NCBI GenBank assembly: GCA_016872795.1
Contig: VGYZ01000032.1
Span: forward strand, 1 to 38,908
Reading direction: 5' to 3'
From: Planctomycetota bacterium
GTDB taxonomy: Bacteria; Planctomycetota; UBA1135; GCA-002686595
Length of the DNA: 38,908 bases
Below are positions 34,891 to 38,908 of the stretch, piece by piece. The position numbers and the translations under genes are program-made. The notes below the pieces were generated by a model. It had not been told where the DNA came from. It saw only the letters and a program-made list of their open reading frames with translations, and ran no database searches. The first letter of the stretch is position 1; every line of letters begins with the position of its first letter.

Positions 34891-36318
34891 ATGACAATGA
34901 ACATCCTGAGTGGAACTCGCCTTCTTGCACTTGCTCTGTCAATGATTGGCCATGCCCATGGGCAGATACTTACTTTCGTTGACTCCCTTCAGTTTTCAAG
35001 CGCCCAAATTTGGGGTGTGTGCTCAGATGCAGGCGATAGTTTATGCGTCACGACGGTATTTTCCCCTTCTTCCAGACCGCATATTTTCATGCGCAAGGTA
35101 AACTATTCCGTCATTTCCCAGCAAAGCCCCCCGGTTCAATTGACTTTTGATGTTGATTTTGCCGCCATTCCGAACCTCACCGATCACAAAACAGTCATCT
35201 TGAACGATCAGATATATATTTCATTTTCAACTCAAGGAGATCGGGATTTATTTCTGTTCAAAACAGACATAAATGGCAATCGGATTGGAAGTATCGTCAC
35301 TGTAGTTTCAGGTTCTGCAGACCCTACCAATGACATGATACTGACTACCGACGGTAGCTATATTTATGTTTTGCACTTTGACCCTCCCTCTCAGCATCAT
35401 GTATACAAGTTCAACAGCAACCTGAATGCAGTGGGGTCGCCCATATCAACCACAACGCTCATGCATAACAACATTGGGCATTCCGTCTACCGGAACAGCA
35501 TATTTCACCTCTTCACAGGAAGCACCTTCGGCTTCAATTCGAGTCTCACGCATACAAAATGGAACAGCTCATGGGGAGCAATCAGTTCGCAAAACATACT
35601 TGGCAGCACCGGTGGAGATGGGAATTTTTTTTCCACGGGAGCCATTTTCGACAGCACCAATCAGCGCTGGTACATTGCCCTTAATCACATCTACGCCGGT
35701 CAGAGCATCGGGCAAGAACACATTGATCTTCTTGCTTATGATTCCAATTTCAACCTGCTGGAACGGAAGCATGTTACTACTGAAAATTACACACGACCCC
35801 ATCTTGTGCAGAAAGGCGGACATTTGTACATGACCTACGACCGCCCCGGTGTGGGAGTTTATCTGCGCAGATATCAGGTTTCCGGGCCGGTCGCCTACTG
35901 CACGGCCGGCACCTCGAGCGGCGGTTGTGTGCCGGAGATCAGCGGGCTCGGCACGCCGAGCATCGCTGCGAGTTCTGGCTTCAACATCTCCGTGGCCCCC
36001 GTCCCCGGTCAGAAGCAGGGCCTGTTCTTCTACGGCACCAACGGCCGCATGAACACGCCGTGGGCCACCGGCAGCTCGAGTGTCTTGTGCGTCAAGTCTC
36101 CGACCTCGCGCACCCAACAACAGAACTCCGGCGGCACGAGCGGCTGTGACGGAACGCTCTCCATCGACTGGCTGAGCTTCATCGCCTCTCACCCCGGCTT
36201 GCTCGGCACCCCGACCACCGCCGGCCAAGTCGTGGACGCACAGGCCTGGTACCGCGACCCCGCCGCCGTCAAGTCGACGAACCTGTCGGCGGGTCTGGAG
36301 TTCACAATGCTCCCCTAG
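34891..36318 (+). CDS. Chimeric secreted protein: AT-rich N-terminal part fused to the GC-rich Cys/YRDP module
   Basis: The ATG at 34891 (GGGGA ten bases upstream) opens 475 residues with a signal peptide (MTMNILSGTRLLALALSMIG, HAHG). Alternative in-frame starts are 34870 and 34897. Residues 25-330 are rich in Ser, Asn, Thr and Phe, with strand-like turns (NDQIYISFSTQGDRDLFLFK, SYIYVLHFDPPSQHHVYKFN), perhaps a beta-propeller. I do not recognise the family. From about residue 332 (GPVAYCTAGTSSGGC, DNA from about 35884) it is the same module as in the preceding gene, about 85% identical at protein level by eye (22 differences in about 143). Three 60-base lines in the N-terminal part (35161, 35221, 35281) have 25, 20 and 26 G+C; line 36061 in the module has 38. 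The switch is abrupt, so the N-terminal part is probably foreign. Confidence 0.85.
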   Translation: MTMNILSGTRLLALALSMIGHAHGQILTFVDSLQFSSAQIWGVCSDAGDSLCVTTVFSPSSRPHIFMRKVNYSVISQQSPPVQLTFDVDFAAIPNLTDHKTVILNDQIYISFSTQGDRDLFLFKTDINGNRIGSIVTVVSGSADPTNDMILTTDGSYIYVLHFDPPSQHHVYKFNSNLNAVGSPISTTTLMHNNIGHSVYRNSIFHLFTGSTFGFNSSLTHTKWNSSWGAISSQNILGSTGGDGNFFSTGAIFDSTNQRWYIALNHIYAGQSIGQEHIDLLAYDSNFNLLERKHVTTENYTRPHLVQKGGHLYMTYDRPGVGVYLRRYQVSGPVAYCTAGTSSGGCVPEISGLGTPSIAASSGFNISVAPVPGQKQGLFFYGTNGRMNTPWATGSSSVLCVKSPTSRTQQQNSGGTSGCDGTLSIDWLSFIASHPGLLGTPTTAGQVVDAQAWYRDPAAVKSTNLSAGLEFTMLP

Positions 36319-36338
36319 TGCCGGCAACCTGCGGCGAA

Positions 36339-36405
36339 CCTCCACCGCGCGGTCGACGACGACCGCCTCCGGCGGAAGTCATCCGCTTGGATGTCCTGTC
36401 CGCTG
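36339..36405 (+). repeat. Dispersed repeat R, copy 4
   Basis: Begins 21 bases after the stop at 36318. Its core GACCGCCTCCGGCGGAAGTC then ATCCGCTTGGATGTCCTGTC differs from copy 3 at one position within this span. It leads into the broken sulfatase gene. Confidence 0.9.
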
Positions 36406-36436
36406 CTGACGAGCGCCCCATGTCGCAGCACCGCCC

Positions 36437-38348
36437 GTGGTTGTCTGCCTCTTGTCATTGGGGGTCTGGTGTTGGACCACCGGTCACGCTGCTGATTCGG
36501 CTACGGGCGAACCCAATGTGGTCTACATGATGGCCGACGCTCTCCGGTGGAGCGACCTGAGCATCCATCCTGGTGGCATCACGCGCACGCCGAACATCGA
36601 CCTGTTATTCAAACAAGGCATCAAGCTGGACAACTTCATGGGCTGATGCGTCTGTTCGCCGACTCGCGCCATGCTGATGACTGGGCGCCATCCGTTCCGC
36701 GTCGGAGCGGGTCCGGAAACGGGCGGCGAACTGGAGACAGCCGAGACGACCATCGCCGAAAGATTCAAAGCCAACGGCTGCCGCACGGGCGTCTTTGTTG
36801 AGTGGCACAACGGCTCAGATCCGGACACGCCGGAGTAACGCGCGCATTTCCGCGAGTCGTTCAAAAGCCTGCCGAACAAACAGTTCACCGGCGGGCTGGG
36901 CGTGAACGAACATGGTTTCGATGAGGCCTGAGTCTACTACGACGAAGGACCCGACCAGTTCACCCGTCGCACCATCAACGGCACGGGTCCGGCGAGCTGG
37001 TCGCACAATCGCGAACACCGCCCCAACGATACCGGCTACACCCACGACCTAGTCACGGGGCACGCCATCGACTTCATCCACGAGCAACGCCAGCCGTTCT
37101 TCTGCTTCGTGCCGTTCCAACTCATCCATGCGCCGATGCAGGCCAAGGAATCCGACTTGGCCAATGTCGTTCCGGCGGTGACTGACTTGAAAAACGCGTC
37201 TACGCCGCGATGCTCCATGCGCTCGACCGCAATGTCGGGCTCATCTTGAGTGGGCTCGATGAACTCGGCCTGCGCGACAACACCATCGTGGTATTCACCA
37301 GCGACAACGGTGCCACCAAAGCTGGCAGCAATCTGCCATTCCAAGGCAGCCAGCACAGCGTCCAAGAAGGCAAGACTCGCCTGCCGACGGTGGTGCACTG
37401 GCCGCGCGGAAAGGTGGTCGCTGGAGCATGGGATGGTTTTTGCGGTGCGCTCGACATGTTCCCGACGCTGATGGGTATGGCCGGGCTGACGATGCCAGAG
37501 ACCCGTCCTCTTGATGGTCGTAATTGCTGGCCTGCCTTGCGTGACGACCTCGCCAGTCCGCTCCACAGTTGTTGCTGGGCGTGGCGTAACATCGACACCA
37601 GCCGCACGGCCGACTGGCGTCTGCACCGCTACTTCGATCCAGTCGAACTCTACGGGATGCGCACGGATGTGAGCGAAACCACCGAGATCGCGAGCGAGAA
37701 CGCTGCGGCCGTGCGCACACTCACGACAGGGACGAACACCTGAGCGACAGCGCTGGGCGCGGCCCTCGCTCATCAGGCCCCACCCGCCAGCCTCGCAGGA
37801 AAACCAGCGCCGGAAGGCGATGTGCTGCACATCACGGTGACCGTGACCGCCGGGGCCGAACCCACGGAAATCCTGGTGGTTCCAACCACTAGTATCGACG
37901 GCACACAGCCAGCGACCGACTACATGGAATCGACATGGCGCATGCCGCCGGGTCACCAAGCTCTGGCTTTTTCTACGCGCCGTTCAAGGGCAACGAACCC
38001 AGCACCTACGCGTTGTTGTTGAAACGCGGTGAAGGCGTCGACCGGTTCGGCTGCGATCAATCGACCGCTCCCGAGATGCAAGGTGGACCGGGCATGTGGG
38101 AACACCGCATCATCGGCATGTGCAGCACCGCCTCATGTAGCTTGCCGCGACATGGTTTGGTGTTTCGCGCCGGCAAGTCCGGTGCCTACTCGGTCTACCT
38201 CGACAACCTGCGCCTGCGCCACGCCGAAGGTCGCACCACGCCGCTGTGGACCAACGGCAAGGACACATGTTTCCGCCCCATCGCGGACAGCGACTTGTTC
38301 ACCCAGGTGACGGTGACCACGGTGCCGGCCAGCACCGTACACTCCTAA
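36437..38348 (+). pseudogene. Sulfatase pseudogene (formylglycine-type, planctomycete style) with nonsense codons and frameshifts
   Basis: Sulfatase homology runs from a signal-like start (GTG 36437) through PNVVYMMAD and the CSPTR active site (Cys codon 36653-36655, with TRAMLMTGRHPF) to the C-terminal domain (WEHRIIGMCSTASCSLPRHG, then YLDNLRLRHA, FRPIADSDLF). In one frame, stops interrupt it at 36644 (TGA), 36836 (TAA) and 36929 (TGA), where the context suggests Trp, Tyr and Trp (GFDEA[W]VYYDEG). Near 37190 a run of five A reads as if one is missing, moving the frame to 37210-37743; further shifts lie near 37710-37745 and near 37950. The first metal-site segment reads ADALRW instead of the usual ADDLGW, losing a calcium ligand. 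An upstream ATG at 36420 in another frame may mark the original start. Sulfatases of this kind remove sulfate esters from polysaccharides. This copy is decayed. Confidence 0.85.
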
Positions 38349-38355
38349 TCACCTC

Positions 38356-38466
38356 ATGGAGCCAGTGATCCATCGACTCCTCGCCCTGCCGGTGCTCGTG
38401 TCGGCATGTCTCGTCGGCTATCCGCCCACGACTGAAGCCCCCCGTCTCGCAGCCGTCCCGTCATGA
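38356..38466 (+). CDS. Very small lipoprotein ORF, 36 residues
   Basis: ATG 38356 to TGA 38464-38466 gives MEPVIHRLLALPVLVSACLV then GYPPTTEAPRLAAVPS. It is a hydrophobic signal with lipobox VSAC (Cys18) and a short mature tail of 19 residues. Its stop overlaps the next gene's start as ATGA, consistent with translational coupling. It could be a genuine small lipoprotein or a leader-like remnant of a truncated lipoprotein; length alone does not decide. It begins seven bases after the end of the sulfatase pseudogene. Confidence 0.4.
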   Translation: MEPVIHRLLALPVLVSACLVGYPPTTEAPRLAAVPS

Positions 38467-38908
38467 CAGAGTGTGCGTCACGGGCCTTGTTCGTCGCCGC
38501 CGTCGCGCTGGTCGCATGCGCGACCGCACCGATCCCGGGGCCGACGGCGATCGTCGCGACCACATTCCTGCCCGAGATCGCGGCCGACGGTGCGCGCGAA
38601 GCGCATGTGCTGTATCAGGACGGGGCGCTGCCGACGCCGGTGCCGGGCGGCACGCTGTGGACGTTCGGCGACACGTTCCTCGGCACGCGCAACCCTGACG
38701 GCTCGCCGGCCTGGGCTGGCGATCGCAGCAACACGCTCGCGCTGTTGTCGGCGGGCGAACGCGACTTCCCGCCAAAACTGTGTTACCTGCGCTCTGGCGA
38801 CGGTGTCGCCAAGGCGCCGCTCGCCCTGCTGGATGGCGAGAATCAGAAGACGCGCAGACTGTGGCCGCTCGCCGGCGTGCAACTCGGCGGACACAGCTAC
38901 ATGTTCTA
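38463..38908 (+). CDS. DUF4185-like lipoprotein, partial (runs off right edge)
   Basis: The ATG at 38463 opens a frame that is still open at the last base (148 complete codons). The N-terminus is a lipoprotein signal (ALFVAAVALVACATAPIPGP, lipobox LVAC). The mature part has GGTLWTFGDTFLGTRNPDGS, then SNTLALL and PLALLDGENQKTRRLWPLAG, ending VQLGGHSYMF. The FGDTFLG pattern and strand spacing resemble DUF4185 and related five-bladed glycosidase-like folds, found in exported proteins of polysaccharide-degrading bacteria. Enzymatic activity is not shown. It follows the broken sulfatase and the 36-residue lipoprotein ORF, suggesting that the locus once served polysaccharide use. Confidence 0.65.
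   Translation, partial: MTECASRALFVAAVALVACATAPIPGPTAIVATTFLPEIAADGAREAHVLYQDGALPTPVPGGTLWTFGDTFLGTRNPDGSPAWAGDRSNTLALLSAGERDFPPKLCYLRSGDGVAKAPLALLDGENQKTRRLWPLAGVQLGGHSYMF

Noticed and set aside
32030-36318. Diversity-generating retroelement
   Set aside because: No reverse transcriptase and no template repeat with adenine-biased differences are visible; differences between the two modules are spread over all bases.
34712-36405. Integron attC sites
   Set aside because: The repeats have stem-loops and lie after genes, but lack the paired RYYYAAC and GTTRRRY core sites at their ends, and no integron integrase is visible.
36437-37743. TGA recoded as Trp across the genome
   Set aside because: TGA is the stop of ybeY, phoH, cdsA-uppS overlap, purA and others, and the same sulfatase has a TAA and frameshifts, so decay is the simpler reading.

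Overview
The window is high-GC bacterial DNA, most likely from a planctomycete. I infer this from three things: a cysteine-containing C-terminal module ending in a YRDP/YWSRDP...L...EF motif on several secreted proteins, a planctomycete-style sulfatase with a long C-terminal domain, and many genes without a clear Shine-Dalgarno site. No rRNA or tRNA gene is visible, so the phylum call is by protein style only.

Bases 1 to about 21,300 look like ordinary chromosome, and every recognised protein gene there is on the minus strand. From right to left: an outer-membrane-type lipoprotein, rpsO, pnp, a very large membrane-bound sigma-54-type regulator, a small exported protein, a secretin and a GspK-like pseudopilin (type II secretion / type IV pilus type), a lone HyuB-like hydantoinase/oxoprolinase subunit, then a tight run purA - uppS - cdsA - phoH - ybeY. 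A FliA/WhiG-type sigma factor follows, and a truncated IscU/NifU-type Fe-S scaffold runs off the left edge. The run combines purine synthesis, undecaprenyl and phospholipid precursor synthesis and rRNA maturation; uppS/cdsA and phoH/ybeY are joined by near-zero spacing or GTGA stop-start overlaps. The exception on the plus strand is a well-formed cyclic-di-GMP-I (GEMM) riboswitch at about 452-540. No convincing protein gene follows it; a strong stem-loop lies about 550 bases downstream.

Bases 21,400 to the end are an accessory, decaying region. It holds an IS91-type transposase remnant, an S15/CocE-like hydrolase with one frameshift, the last 36 codons of an SLC13-type transporter, a choloylglycine-hydrolase-family enzyme, a frameshifted HEAT-repeat fragment, the tail of an IS3-family transposase, an FG-GAP protein, a Tat-exported FAD-linked oxidase, a broken gene for a membrane-anchored protein, a 13- to 14-unit repeat protein, an AT-rich secreted protein, a sulfatase pseudogene with both nonsense codons and frameshifts, a 36-residue lipoprotein ORF, and a partial DUF4185-like lipoprotein.

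The most interesting structure is at 32,030-36,405. Two consecutive genes have unrelated N-terminal parts. They end in the same roughly 143-residue module and are followed by the same roughly 85-bp intergenic sequence, about 97% identical by eye. The second gene changes abruptly from about 40% GC to about 63% GC where the module begins. A shorter form of the intergenic repeat occurs four times in all, always in the same direction, next to a foreign or broken segment. This looks like 5' gene segments being captured in front of a constant 3' module plus repeat, a modular way of building secreted proteins. That reading is inference.
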